Below are positions 33,975 to 45,597 of a stretch of 64,000 nucleotides of DNA, in pieces. The stretch comes from Mesodorylaimus sp. YZB2_4. Its lineage: Eukaryota > Nematoda > Enoplea > Dorylaimida > Dorylaimidae. The stretch covers positions 62,001-126,000 of the forward strand of contig JASANH010000781.1 in the NCBI GenBank assembly GCA_030248295.1, written 5' to 3'. How positions within the stretch are numbered: position 1 is the first letter of the stretch; each line of letters opens with the position of its first letter. Both the position numbers and the translations under genes were made by a program. The notes beneath the pieces are model-generated. The model searched no databases. It was given only the letters and a program-made list of their open reading frames with translations, and was not told where the DNA came from.

Positions 33975-36076
33975 TCAAGCAAAGACTTCATCAAAGAAGT
34001 TTTTCATCGCTAGCCAACTTCTTTTGTCCGACAATGCATTGTACCTGCTTCCAGCAGTCGGGACTGTGAAGGCATGCTCTGTATTGCTGTACAGATGCAC
34101 TTGCCAATCAGCTTTTCGATTAGTTAATTCTTGCTCTAACGCTTGAACCTAAAACTAAAGAGCCATCGGAAAGCGGATCTTTTTCGTATAAAGAACATTT
34201 ACGCTGGCGAGCTGATCCTCAAAACCATGCAAAACCAAAATCTTCGTATTGATTGGGACATCCTGCTGCTGTGGCGGTGGACTGAGGGAACCATGAAATG
34301 AAACCACGCCTTTGAAATCCCATCCAGCTCGAGCAATATCCAACACGCCCATACCGCCAAAACAAAATCCAATGGCACCGAGCTAGAACATTTTTCGTTA
34401 ATTAGAAGGCAAGAAGTCAAGATTGGAGAGGAAAACTACTAAGTTGTATCATCGAGCACTCACACGCGCTTTTGTCTTGCGCTGAAGCTGGATACGATTT
34501 AAATCATGCATCTGGGTGTAGATCTACTGTAGTGGTGTAAATGTGAGAAACGAGGCAGCACTGCCTTTGAGACTATATGTACCAGGCCGAAGTCACACCC
34601 TCCCTACGTGATAGCTTGTATGGCATATAGCATCTGGGATAGGGCACCAGTGGCAGTAATCCAATGCGGGATGTAGTTTGACACAGTTTATGCAGTTTTT
34701 TGATAGCTTCGGTAGCAGGCAAAAAAGATATGGAGAGATACATATATGCAGACTGCATATACTTTTGGTAATGTTCAGTATAACCAGGATTACTGTTTCG
34801 CTTAACTCCGGCAGAGTCCAAATGTATTATATATTTTTGGCGCGTTTTTAAAGCCTGGCTGGTTAAAAACTTTTATATGGTTTAAGTGAAGAGCAGCATA
34901 ATCCAAGTGATTTGCTCTCGTTTTAGCAAACCACTCAAGCTTACCCATGGAAGATTTTCCAGTCCCTCGAGTGAGCTGTTAAGTGCTTGGTGATGTGGTG
35001 ATAACAGGAACAGTCCCGAAAAAGTCTCGCTGTGAAAACTAAATGCCCCAAGAACAACATAAGAAATTTTATATCAGAGTTTAGATCCCTTGTTGGAACC
35101 GTGCTGAGCTCCACTACTGTCCTAAAATATGAAGAGCGCAGACAATATGCTGCTAGAAGATCTTCGTAATAGCAATTACCTGCCTTGCGACAGTAGACCG
35201 GATAAGACGCAGCTGATCAGGCGTTTGGACTTTAGCATGACACATCAACGCGGGGTCGAATTCAAACTCGCGAATGACGGGGGAAACACTAGACTACATA
35301 TCCCACAGGTATAGAAATATCCTATGGAAGCTTAGTTTCGTGGCTTAAAATTTAGTAGCTTTAAAAGCTTTAGAAGTACAGTATGTATGATGTAAAAAAG
35401 GAATAATATGCCGGATAGTAATGTGGCCGTGAGACTGATAGTCCACCTTATTGATGTTATCATCAACATGGCGCTGCTTCCAGGACAATTCAGGTTGATT
35501 ATGCTACTGTATCTTACGATTCCAGAATTGGCTTATCAGGAGATGCAGGGCAGTCAGTCATACCTTGGTCTGATCAGCCACTGCAATTTTCTTCACTTCA
35601 TCCACTGCCAACTGCAATCTTCTCAATAAAAATTGTCTGTTCTCTCTAAACGGCTTCATGAGTTGCTGGTTTTCTCCTGGATTAGTCCCAGTTCTGCCAT
35701 ACAAGTCCAACGCGAATCCCACATAACCTAATTTGGCCAATGCTTCGGCCTTGCCATTCTCGAATTCGTCCCGACCATTCCAATCGTGCGCGACCAGTAC
35801 GACTGGCCTTTTTGCACTGGTGGTCTTTTCATAAGCAATGTACGCAGTAAAAGTGCCATTGCCATCTGTATAAGGCACTAAAAGCTTCTCTAAATCATCA
35901 TTTGATGAATTATCAGATTGCACAGGCGCATCGCGTCGAATTTGGGATTGTCTTAATTTTTGTAGGGTGGCATCTCGCTCATAGGCTCGATGGAATTCTT
36001 CGAATTGCCTCTCCGCATCAGATTCGCTTCTTCCGCTGAATAAAAGTGAGGAGAATATCAGAAGCGCTAAAAGCAT
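33975..36076 (-). CDS. Dienelactone-hydrolase family protein, secretory
   Basis: Three exons (35564-36076, 34203-34382, 33975-34148) encode 288 residues. A signal peptide (MLLALLIFSSLLFSG) is followed by about 60 charged residues and then an alpha/beta-hydrolase fold. PVVLVAHDWNG is the first strand and oxyanion region, and GFALDLYG is typical of the family. GFCFGG holds the nucleophile Cys178, GFEDQ the acid Asp227 and EHAFT the His256, the Cys-Asp-His triad of dienelactone hydrolases. The family cleaves lactones and esters; the substrate here is unknown. The secretory leader is unlike the cytosolic bacterial enzyme and the cytosolic carboxymethylenebutenolidase of mammals. Intron 1 is 1181 nt and contains a SINE fragment. 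Confidence 0.88.
34940..35010 (+). repeat. SINE body fragment
   Basis: CCCTCGAGTGAGCTGTTAAG followed by GCTTGGTGATGTGGTGATAA matches the body of the tRNA-derived SINE at 51563-51720 (CCCTCGAGTGCGC and GTTTGGTGATGTGGTAA). The tRNA head is missing. It lies in intron 1 of the hydrolase gene. Confidence 0.5.
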
Positions 36077-36646
36077 CCTTTCCTTTGGAATTGACAGAAC
36101 GGACTGTTTGTGCTAAAGCCGTTTGTACAGTGACGAACGGCGCCAACAGTTCATTGACCCGATGTAGTGGCATTGCATGCGCGTAGGATGGTGAAATTCG
36201 AAACCGGTGTTTCCAGTTTGGTTCAAGCGCTGAAGGGGTGTGTTCAATGTATAAGCACACTCCGAGTGCATCGCCTGGCGAGGCTCACAATTGGGTCAAG
36301 AGAATTGTACAGCCGGTTGTACTCGATCAGGGCATTCTGGATGGACCACGCCCAGTCGTCGCATGAATGTGCTTTGACCACGCAGGACCTTTTTGAGGCT
36401 ATTATTCTTCTTTCTGCCTTGGAAAACCTAGGCTGCCAGTTACCGAGGGTTTTTCTGGTCTCTGATAATGACAGTCTTACAGAATTTAGAAAGTGATAAT
36501 TCATAGGCATGTAATATGACTCATTGTACCCACAACTTTTTTCAGGCACAGTTTATTTCATAAGATGACGTGATGCTGCACAGACTAGACGTTAGAGTCA
36601 TCAGGTGGCAAATGGCGCATCTCAAGATTCTTCTACTTCTTGTCAG
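36077..36646. other. Intergenic, with an unexplained frame at 36244-36549 (-)
   Basis: The spacer must hold the promoter of the hydrolase gene. A 101-residue minus-strand frame is open but has no signal peptide, domain or consistent splice extension. I leave it unassigned. Confidence 0.35.
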
Positions 36647-39074
36647 TTAGTCCAACGAAAGGCCAACTGCTTCTTCTTTCTTTTCAGAACGAGAGTTGCA
36701 AGTGGCGTCGACGTATTTCTGGGCTGCTTGTTTCAAGTTGGCTCCTGAAAACAGAATCAAAAGATTCAGTGAAGTCACTGCCAAGTAAATGAACTGCAAA
36801 AGTTCGCAGAAACTCACGCTGAAGATTCTGCACAAAATATTTCTGTAGCTGCTACAGAATCGCGGCAGGTCATGCTCTAAGTCATACCGTTGCCTCTTTG
36901 CAGAATCAAGCTGCAGGCTTTGCACTGACGATGGTCGAATTAGAATCTCTGTCAAGGGCCACTGTAATTTTTACACACGTACCTCTTGCCTACTGACCCA
37001 TGAGAGATGCATACTATAAACTCTGTGCTAATATGTACGATAGGTTCAACGCAACACAGATCTAAGAAATTTTGCAGTTTCTGCATAAGGCTGAACGATA
37101 GGATTGGGGATTTGTAGTGTGAATTATGTGCACATTGATGCTGGACACAGTAAAAACTAAACAGGTTTGCTTACTGCCGCAGTAGCCGCACGATTTCGGG
37201 CAGAAGGAGCTGATCAAATTGTAGGTGACATCTGCCAGAGCAAGGCAATTTTGCTTTGCAACACGCGGTCTCTTGGTGGTTGCTGTAAAACAGACTCTGC
37301 TGTGTTTTTGCGACTGGATCCCGCAATATCTGCAGTGATCTTACGTCGCATGACTCTGAAGCCTAGGCGTTTCCTCCTTAATGCCAGACCGACGGCCTCG
37401 CTATCGCGACTTGCGCATGGTCTGCACAGGCTTTCGCAAAGTGGGTGCAGATCCTCACATCTTGCTGAAACGAGAGAGCGTATTACGTAAGTATGTCCAC
37501 ATTTGTAGGTGCATTTACGTCTAGTGGTGGTTGGCCTTGGAGTTGTAGTGGTGGTTGTGCGTCTTGTGGTAGTCGGCTTGGTGGTGGTGGTCGTCCTTCT
37601 GGTCGTCGTTGGAGTAGTGGTGGTCGTCGTCCTTCTGGTCGTCGTTGGAGTGGTGGTGGGAGTGGTGGTGGTCGTCGTCGTCCTTCTGGTCGTCGTTGGA
37701 GTAGTGGTGGGAGTGGTGGTGGTGGTGGTCCTCTTCGTGGTAGTTGGAGTGGTGGTGGGGGTCGTTGTCGGAGTGGTTGTTGGGGTAGTGGTAGGAGTAG
37801 TTGTGGTCGTGGTGGTCCTCCTAGTCGTTGTCGGAGTTGTAGTTGGAGTTGTAGTTGGGGTGGTAGTAGGGGTGGTAGTTGGAGTAGTTGTAGGGGTGGT
37901 GGTAGGCGTGGTAGTTGGGGTTGTTGTAGTAGTAGTGGTGGTTGTCGTGGTCGTGAACCTCACACCAGAAGCCTTGTCACCACCAGCAGCCTCTTCCTCA
38001 CCAGCGGCCACTCCTTGCAGCCAGTTAAGATATTCCTTCTCTAAAACATGTTGGCCGATTTACCATACGTTTTTCACTTATTCTATAGCAGCCTTTACCT
38101 GACACTTTCACCAAGAGTGCCACATACTTTGACTTGCCATCGTATTGACACTTAACAGGTTGCTGATTTTCCTTTGCGTATTCTTCCAAACGCACCAACT
38201 CCCCATTTTGCAAAACGCATCCTGAAAAACGCATAAATACCACGATTCTTCTGACTGAACTAGCTCATCTTACCAGAAGCTTGGGATTCATATTCTCCAT
38301 TGCCAGCGATGCAAACCAACTGCGATGAGCCAGCGATCCATGTCTGGCCAGCATTGTACAGTTTGCCATCATGGACGCAGCCAGCTTGATATTTGCGCGA
38401 GACCGTATTGTCGGCATTGCGAACGCACTTGTACACACCTTTCTTAGGTACAGCGAAATCAGACCCCGGGGCCAGTTCTTGACCATCGGGCAAAAGGCAG
38501 GCTGCAAAAAAGAGGCAGCTCATTGAAAATTTTTAACTCATGAGTGCTCGATTAAAGTCCTTACACACGACTTCGTATCCCAACGACAGTTCTCCATATG
38601 ATATGCATTGGAATTTGAACGATGTGGTAGAATAGGTCTGACCAGGCTTCAGTTCATTGTCGCCAACTTTTCCATTAGGCAAACAAGCTAAAAAAATTGT
38701 ATTTTTTTGAAGACCCTGGAAAAACCGGAACATCTAATAATCTTTTGTCCCAAGACCAAGCCTTATGGTTCTGAAACACTTCAAAGCCCGCTATTAACTA
38801 TATTTCACTTTTTTTATCGTTTCCGGACTTATGCGCACGACCTTTCTAGAGCTCAAGCCAGAATCAACTTTGCCTTCTGTCCTTCGAACTAAACATTTTC
38901 AAAGATGTGTAAAATAGGATTACCAGTTGGCTTGATGCCTTCACGCTTGCACTCCATTTTGATTCTTCCATCGGCCCACACAGATCCCACCTTAGCTGCA
39001 TTGCACCTTGCTTCATCGGCCTTTGCTTCATAAATGGCCACAATAGCAAGAATTGACAACACGACCAGCTTCAT
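36647..39074 (-). CDS. Secreted multi-Cys, Thr-repeat and ShK-like protein, paralog 1
   Basis: Eight exons (38924-39074, 38565-38687, 38274-38501, 38099-38221, 37519-38040, 37345-37464, 37175-37282, 36647-36744) encode 490 residues. After a signal peptide (MKLVVLSILAIVAIYEA) come Cys modules of the form GxxW...C and C...G(x)5-6G, for example CVHDGKLYNAGQTW. They resemble the fibronectin-I-like repeats of MIG-18-type nematode proteins. LNWLQG and a Glu-rich piece then lead to a Thr/Pro tract of about 145 residues, likely O-glycosylated. Next are CEDLHPLCESLCRPC, EAVGLALRR, FCPKSCGYC and a final CNSRSEKKEEAVGLSLD. Exons 2, 3 and 4 have exactly the lengths of those in the neighbour at 39947-43638, showing tandem duplication. 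Exact role unknown. Confidence 0.8.
37530..37960 (-). repeat. Thr/Pro-coding tandem repeat
   Basis: Irregular repeats of ACC-ACC-ACT-type Thr codons with Pro or Arg-Arg spacers (TTTPTTTP and TTTRRTTTTT) fill most of exon 5 of the gene at 36647-39074. The same bases give long, meaningless Val-rich and Gly/Arg/Ser-rich open frames on the plus strand. Tract length is probably polymorphic. Confidence 0.85.
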
Positions 39075-39150
39075 GTTGATCTCGAGTCTTTCGGCTTCTT
39101 CCACGAATTCACACGCAGTCGCCGTTTGATATGCGATACTCTGGGCGATC

Positions 39151-39162
39151 GGCTTATATTTA
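39151..39162 (-). promoter_or_regulatory. TATA-like box of ShK-like paralog 1
   Basis: On the minus strand TTAAATATAAGCC lies about 80 bases upstream of the start codon at 39074. Confidence 0.4.
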
Positions 39163-39946
39163 AGCGTCTTCCTGTGTCCAATTTGAATGGCTTGCGTAGG
39201 TGCTCATCCTTGAGACAATATCTGGACAGCAGCTGGTCTTTTTGTAAACTAGCCTTCTATCAATCAGATAGAATCTATGTGAACAGAATCTAAGCATTCT
39301 TGGAGTTATATCCTAGAAAGTAAACAGAATTTCGTTATTAACAGGGGAAATCGAAACTTGAAAGAAATCGCCGCTCTTTACACACCTGCTGTGTCTTCCT
39401 GATTTGAAGCTGGCTATGCGCTTAGACGAATTGATTGAAGATGGCTAGCATGAAATGTATAAGCGTGGCACTGGGAACTAAATGAGCATGCGCGGCAAAC
39501 TCTCAGGTACGTTTCTAATTTTGTCTTTTGTGGATTTTTTCATCCCACCTGGCAATCTGATTGTCTTGCATCTTATGAACGCGGAGTGGCGCATTACAAG
39601 CATGTATTGTGGATTTTGGTTCCTGCATAAGCTTGGTACCATGAATCTAGAAAAGACATGCAGTATTTGCTAGTCCGAAGTTATGCCACCTGAAACTATA
39701 TTTTACCCTGACAGGCCTTTACCTGGACCTTTATTTTACCTGCTGTAAAATGTAGTTTTAGGTAAATCTGCCAAGATCAGGTAGGGGTGGCGCGGGACCT
39801 AACCCACAAAAATAGATCAGGCTCCTATCTGGAGTTACGCATGTACAGTTTTACACATTCACAGTTTACGAAGTTTTATTTGATGACTGCCCAATGATAT
39901 ATTAGCAACCGTAAATGTGACACCATGGAAATAAACGTGGTAATAT
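39163..39946. other. Spacer between tandem paralogs
   Basis: It holds the downstream end of the 39947-43638 gene and the upstream region of the 36647-39074 gene. No coding exon or repeat is recognised; the 63-residue plus-strand frame near 39482 has no support. Confidence 0.4.
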
Positions 39947-42900
39947 TCAGCCCCTGGAACCCACTTGCTTCTTCCCCTTTCCTTTGCCCTTATTCTTGCT
40001 CTTATTCTTGCTCTTGCTCTTTTGTTTTGGCTTTTTCGTAGTCGTCACTCTTGCCGCAGTAGTGGCAACGAGTTCTTCTTCTTCGAAAGCGAACCCAATC
40101 GGGTCGCCAGGATTGTTTCTGATGCAGCTGGAACTAGCCCATCTGGAGGCGGCCGCGTTCAAGTTGATGTCTGCAAAGAACATGGATGAAGGCATGGCAC
40201 ATGGTCTGGCACTGAAACGGCATTTCGGCTCACTTCTTTCACATGCACCGCAGGATTTGGGGCACAAAGCGCTGACCAATTCCAAGCTGGAGTCTGCCAA
40301 ATCAAAGCACTGAGCTGGTTGCTGAGGCTGGGGCTGGGGCTGAGGTCTCGGGCGTCTGGTGGTTGTGAAGAATTGGCCGCCTTGACTGCCCTGGCCTTGA
40401 TTACCGTGGCTGCCATGACCACGACCTTCACCGCTGTGGGAACCAAATCCGTGACCCCAAGATGGCTTTCCTACAGTGACATGCTTGGTCATCTACTGAC
40501 CATTTGCCAACAGTGAATACTCGATACCTGTTACTTTGCCACCTGCTGAACCCTGTCCCCACCCGTTGCCCCATCCATGACCCCAACTATTGCCATTGCC
40601 GCTGCTGCTCCAGGAGCTGCTCCAAGATGGTCTGCCTGCAAACGAGCCCATTTTAATGCCGGTTTCACCCTTAGTTTGGTATAGTCTCACCAATGCCCTG
40701 ACCATTGCTCCAGGAACTGCCCCAGGAGTTGCTCCAAGATGGTCTGCCTGAAAGAGTGATCACGTGATGCCATCGCACTCGAACTGTGGGGGACTGGTGA
40801 GACGGGCTGCTGTCACCGATCACTATTTTACATTGTTTTTTTGCGCATTGCTTCTGTAGGCCACTTTTTGAAAGGAAGTAGCATGTGTTAAGTCGAGTTC
40901 CGTCCCCACACTTACCAGTCCCTTGGCCATTGCCCCAAGAATTGGTCCAGCTATTGCTCCATCGTCCACCAGCATTCCACTGTCCGGTACCTGCTGTTGT
41001 GAAGCTGGGTCGGGAAGTGACAAAGCCACCTGGCTTGTCCGGTCCGAATTTCTCGCGGCTTTCACTGCTGCTACTGCTACTCTTTTTGCCAAACCAAGCG
41101 AGTCTGGAAAACAAGTTTCTTCTATTCAGCGCGAATCCAACTGGTTCTGGTCTGATTTCGGGCGTGTCGTCGAGTTGTTCTGAGCATGATCTGGCGCACA
41201 GGGTTTTACAAATAGGATGCAGGTCTTGGCATTGTCCTGCAACAGATCCTCATTAATGGACTTGGGGCTGCTGGGAAATACTGTGGGCATGCCTTGCGGG
41301 GATCGGGTAGTCGTAGCGTGAATGACGGTAGCTGGTGGTTGGCTGATGGGAACTTCGGCTTGCGTGGGTCGGGCAGTCGATGGGGGTGCCGTTGGTTTAG
41401 GAGTAGTCGTAGTGAATTCTGGGATCGCGTCAGGTTTAGGAGTAGTCGTAGTGAATTCTGGGATCGCCGTGGGTTTAGGAGTTGTCGTCGTACCTGCAGC
41501 AGCAGTTGGGGGTCGAGTAAATCCCGATCCGCTTTCACCACCAGCTGACTCCTCTTCGCCTTCGACAGCACCTTGCAGCCACTCGTAGTATTCTGATGCT
41601 AAAACAAATTCGCACGCTAATGCATTTTTGGTGACCCGGTTTGTGCCCCGCCGTACCTGCGACTTGGACAAATTGAGCTTGGTGAGCCACGCTAGCGTCT
41701 GCTTGACATTTCAAGAATTTTCCCTGCTGATCAGCATATGAGCCAATGCGAATCAAATCACCGCTGGGCAAGATGCAGCCTGCAAGTAAACTACCTTCTG
41801 TGAAATTGATATTGTGCAGCTCGGCAGGTTTGTACATACTTCATCGGCAGGTTGCGCCTACAGTATCTGCAGAAAACATTTGTAATACGACGGGTCTGCA
41901 TTACTAGATGAGTATACTACCTCATGCTAGTGCATGAGATGCATTGCTACTGCATGAGATGCATTGCTACCGCATGAGATGCATTGCTACCGCATGAGAT
42001 GCATTGCTACCGCATGAGATGCATTGCTACTGCATGAGATGCACTGCTACCGCATGAGATGCATTGCTACTGCATGAGATGCATTGCTACCGCATGAGAT
42101 GCATTGCTACCGCATGAGATGCATTGCTACTGCATGAGATGCATTGCTACCGCATGAGATGCATTGCTACCGCATGACATGCATTGCTACCGCATGAGAT
42201 GCATTGCTACCGCATGAGATGCATTGCTACTGCATGAGATGCATTGCTACCGCATGAGATGCATTGCTACCGCATGAGATGCATTGCTACTGCATGAGAT
42301 GCATTGCTACCGCATGAGATGCATTGCTACCGCATGAGATGCATTGCTACTGCATGAGATGCATTGCTACCGCATGAGATGCATTGCTACCGCATGACAT
42401 GCATTGCTACCGCATGAGATGCATTGCTACCGCATGACATGCATTGCTACCGCATGAGATGCATTGCTACCGCATGAGATGCATTGCTACTGCATGAGAT
42501 GCATTGCTACCGCATGACATGCATTGCTACCGCATGAGATGCTTTGCTACTGCATGAGATGCATTGCTACTGCATGAGATGCATTGCTACCGCATGAGAT
42601 GCATTGCTACCGCATGAGATGCTTTGCTACTGCATGAGATGCATTGCTACTGCATGAGATGCATTGCTACCGCATGAGATGCATTGCTACCGCATGAGAT
42701 GCTTTGCTACTGCATGAGATGCATTGCTACTGCATGAGATGCATTGCTACCGCATTGCTACTGCATGAGGCAGTGGTACTACTAGTGCAATCCATCTCAT
42801 GCAGTAGTGGTGTACAGTATATCCACCTAAAGTGCACTCATACGTGTATATGCACTGATTTGATGATGTGAATTCAAATGTACCTACTTCTACACATTAG

Positions 42901-43638
42901 TTATATCCACAGTGTCCACATTGCACTCTGACACTTCAATATGCAGCAACTTGATGCAATATTTTTTGCATGCAAGTTGCTTGAGTGATTAGAGGCTGTT
43001 TCTCCTGAAGGTCTTCCCAAATCGTCTTACCAGATGCCTTTGCTTCATATCCTCCATTTCCAGCTTGGCAAAAGATTTCAACATTATTCAAGGTCCAGGT
43101 TTGGCTAGCAGTGTACAGACGATCGTTGATATAGCAACCCGCCTGATATTTGCGGGAGACTGAATTGTCCGGATTGCGAACGCATTTGAACAAACCCTTG
43201 TTCACAATACCAAATTGCTCTCCAACTGCAAGCTCCTGTCCATTTGGCAAGATGCAGGCTGCAAAGATCAAAGACTATTCATTTGAAAGACTCTGTTCAG
43301 CTCCACTTACCTATGACATCATAGGTCACAGACATCTCGCCATGCGAATTGCATTGGAATTTAAACGCTGAATTTTTGTACTGCTGGCCTGGGGTCAGCT
43401 CGTTCTCGCCAAGGTTTCCCGTGGGTAAGCAACCTAAAAATTGTGAGCACTAACTTCCTGTAGTAAATGACTGGGTGGCAAGCAACTACATACCAACTGG
43501 CTTGGTTCCCTCGGTTGTACAGGTGTACTTGATCTTTCCATCAGCCCATACGTCGCCAGGTTTGCAATCGGAGTGCTGGCCTCCTTGAGCATAACACAAT
43601 GTTATGAATGTGGCTAGGGCTAACCCTAAAAGCTTCAT
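39947..43638 (-). CDS. Secreted multi-Cys, Trp/Gly-repeat and ShK-like protein, paralog 2
   Basis: Nine exons (43494-43638, 43311-43433, 43031-43258, 41657-41779, 41293-41598, 40916-41236, 40691-40747, 40528-40635, 39947-40470) encode 644 residues. A signal peptide (MKLLGLALATFITLCYA) precedes the same four Cys modules as paralog 1, a YEWLQG block and a Thr/Pro linker with TTTTPKP repeats. CQDLHPICKTLCARSC and EPVGFALNRR follow. Exons 6-9 then add GRPSW-type Trp/Ser/Gly repeats before LCPKSCGAC and a second motif DPIGFAFEEEE; the tail is Lys/Gly-rich. Only a GC donor (CAAG/GCATGC, 56-nt intron 41237-41292) keeps the frame between exons 5 and 6. Intron 3 (41780-43030) contains the large minisatellite. 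Family relation to paralog 1 is firm; function is unknown. Confidence 0.78.
41931..42770. repeat. 20-bp minisatellite, about 42 copies
   Basis: The unit is GCATTGCTACYGCATGAGAT, repeated head to tail with very few differences. Variants are C or T at position 11, GACAT for GAGAT, and GCTTTGC for GCATTGC. From about 42541 the GCTTTGC variant recurs every 80 bases, so the last part shows a four-unit higher-order repeat. Flanks hold partial units. It lies wholly inside intron 3 of the 39947-43638 gene. There are no spacers, so it is not a CRISPR array. Confidence 0.95.
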
Positions 43639-45597
43639 TTTTGATAAATTTCTCTAGTTGTCTCCGATCGTCGCCTTCGTCACTTTCGGACCATGCAATG
43701 AATGTCTGGCACTTCAGAGCCCTCTAATTTATCTAGCAGATTTCATCCGGGATAAATCGAATATTCAACACGGTAAAGAGCAGGTGTTGTAATTGAATGA
43801 ATTTGCAGAGCTCGAAATTATTATACCCTTCTGTTATTAGCCAAAGATTCGTGGCTATGCAAGTCATTGAATATCCACACCAGCAGTGTACGCAGCACAA
43901 ACCATCTCAGTCATGACATCCCAGCTTTCCATAATTCATAATGGATAAGTCAACAAGTCAATGCGCTCCCGGATATAAACAGGTCGAAATATGCAAATTG
44001 AGCTAAAATGTGGCTCATGTTTGAGCAGTGCATGGATTGTGTGACAACGAGTGGGTGTGATGGCTGTCAGGAGATAATAGTCCTTTTATGCCACTGCGGC
44101 TATTGTGCTCAGTCTATGCGTTACACGCACAAAAGCAATTCAGTTTTCTTCACGCCGATTCTCACTGGAAAAAATGGCTTTACGAACTTTTGACTCCAGA
44201 CAATTGTTTTTTCGTGCAAGCATCGAGATTCGAGCGGCCAGCAACATTTCAGGCCTGCAAAAGATCATGTCATTTAAAAGAATTTGCAGCGCTTCAAAAG
44301 AAATGTGCCAAATTTCTATTGTAACGGTAGGATTTCTAACGAGCAATAGCGCAAGCACAAATGCCAGGCACCTTGTTCGATATGTTTGCCTTATGGTCCC
44401 TGGAGACAGGCATTCTCGTCAGCTTGGCACGAAAACACAGTCGATGTCAGATGCGTGTCAGTAGTGCAACAAGTAAACAGCTTCAGGTTAGCAGATGCTT
44501 TTAAGTAAAAGAGGATTGCCGTGCACCCCGGCCATGCCATTGTTCTGCTTGTGAAAAAGTTTTGTTTTTGCAAAGATTAACCCAAAGTTCACAAAGGTCA
44601 ATAATTTTGACCCTCACAGCATGGAAACGCATCGATGCATATCTGGCTCAGTATTACTCAAGCGAGTGACCAGCCTGTCTGCACCCAACCCAATAACTCT
44701 TGTAACCAACAAACATTTCCGACCTGGTTCATGGATGAAACATCACCCTGTCGGGTGACGCACGCTTGCTGGCTCGCTGTGAAAAATTGATGACAGATTA
44801 GCCATGCAGATGTGTCGAAAAGTGATCCTGCTGTGTGCACTGCCAGATTATCTTGCTGTTGGTTGAAGGTCTGACTCTCATAGTACGCATATTTGATATG
44901 CGTAAATTAATCCTTCTTCTAACACCATTTTAAGAAATCCATGTGACTCCTCCCGAAATATGCTTGCTGTGAAACTACCGAAAGATTTGCACTATCGCAA
45001 ATGCCTTCTTGTATTTCTCTTTTGTCAGTGACTGGTCTTTTCAGTGTGCTTCAGGATGATTCGCTTTTTTAGACTGAATAGAAGTTACGGGGGAAAAAAA
45101 CTGCTGATTCATGTACAAAAATCATTTTAGCCACAAACGCTAGTGGGTATCAGCCGCGGACTGACAAAAGGACAAGAGCCTCTCTGCAGTGGGTTGCAAA
45201 AACTTATAATTCAAAGATCATAGTGAGGCATAAAATGTGTAAAATAGTTTTTTTGATTTTGATTTCAGCTCGCCAAAATTGAGCTAGGTTTTTAATGGGG
45301 GTTTTCTTCACAAGGACACACGATAGCTGAAGAGTACCGTATTCTTTTCGTGCAGCACAATTCCAACCAGCCCCTACACATATGTCATATGTGTATGGGC
45401 TCGTTGGAGAAGATAAGAGACAAAAATGTCACAATTTCCCTTCACTGCTCGATTTAGGAGCCTAACGATAAGAAGATATTTCACACCATCGTGAAACCTT
45501 CGAAAAAGTTCGAAATCTCTGCATTGTGATGCCACCCTGTTTCATCGTCATTTCTAAGTCTCACCAGTGGAAGATCTGACATATTCACGCTCTCTAT
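43639..45597. other. Intergenic, R2 fragment and short palindrome
   Basis: An R2-like piece lies at 44733-44765 (GATGAAACATCACCCTGTCGG). A short near-perfect palindrome CCCTACACATATG / CATATGTGTATGGG occurs at about 45372-45401. No coding exon is supported. Confidence 0.4.

Noticed and set aside
36244..36549. Minus-strand 101-residue frame as an upstream exon of the hydrolase gene
   Set aside because: The hydrolase already has its own signal peptide start at 36076, and no donor joins the two in phase with sense.
37465..37518. Read-through of this stretch as coding in the 36647-39074 gene
   Set aside because: It is open in frame, but a GTAAAT donor and TTTCAG acceptor define a 54-nt intron at the position where the paralog also requires one, so removal is preferred.
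37493..38102. Long plus-strand frames rich in Val or in Gly/Arg/Ser opposite the Thr tract
   Set aside because: They are the antisense reading of the Thr/Pro-coding repeat in the minus-strand gene. Composition is extreme and no start context or domain is present.
41931..42770. CRISPR-like array
   Set aside because: Units abut without spacers, the context is an intron of a eukaryotic gene, and there are no associated genes.
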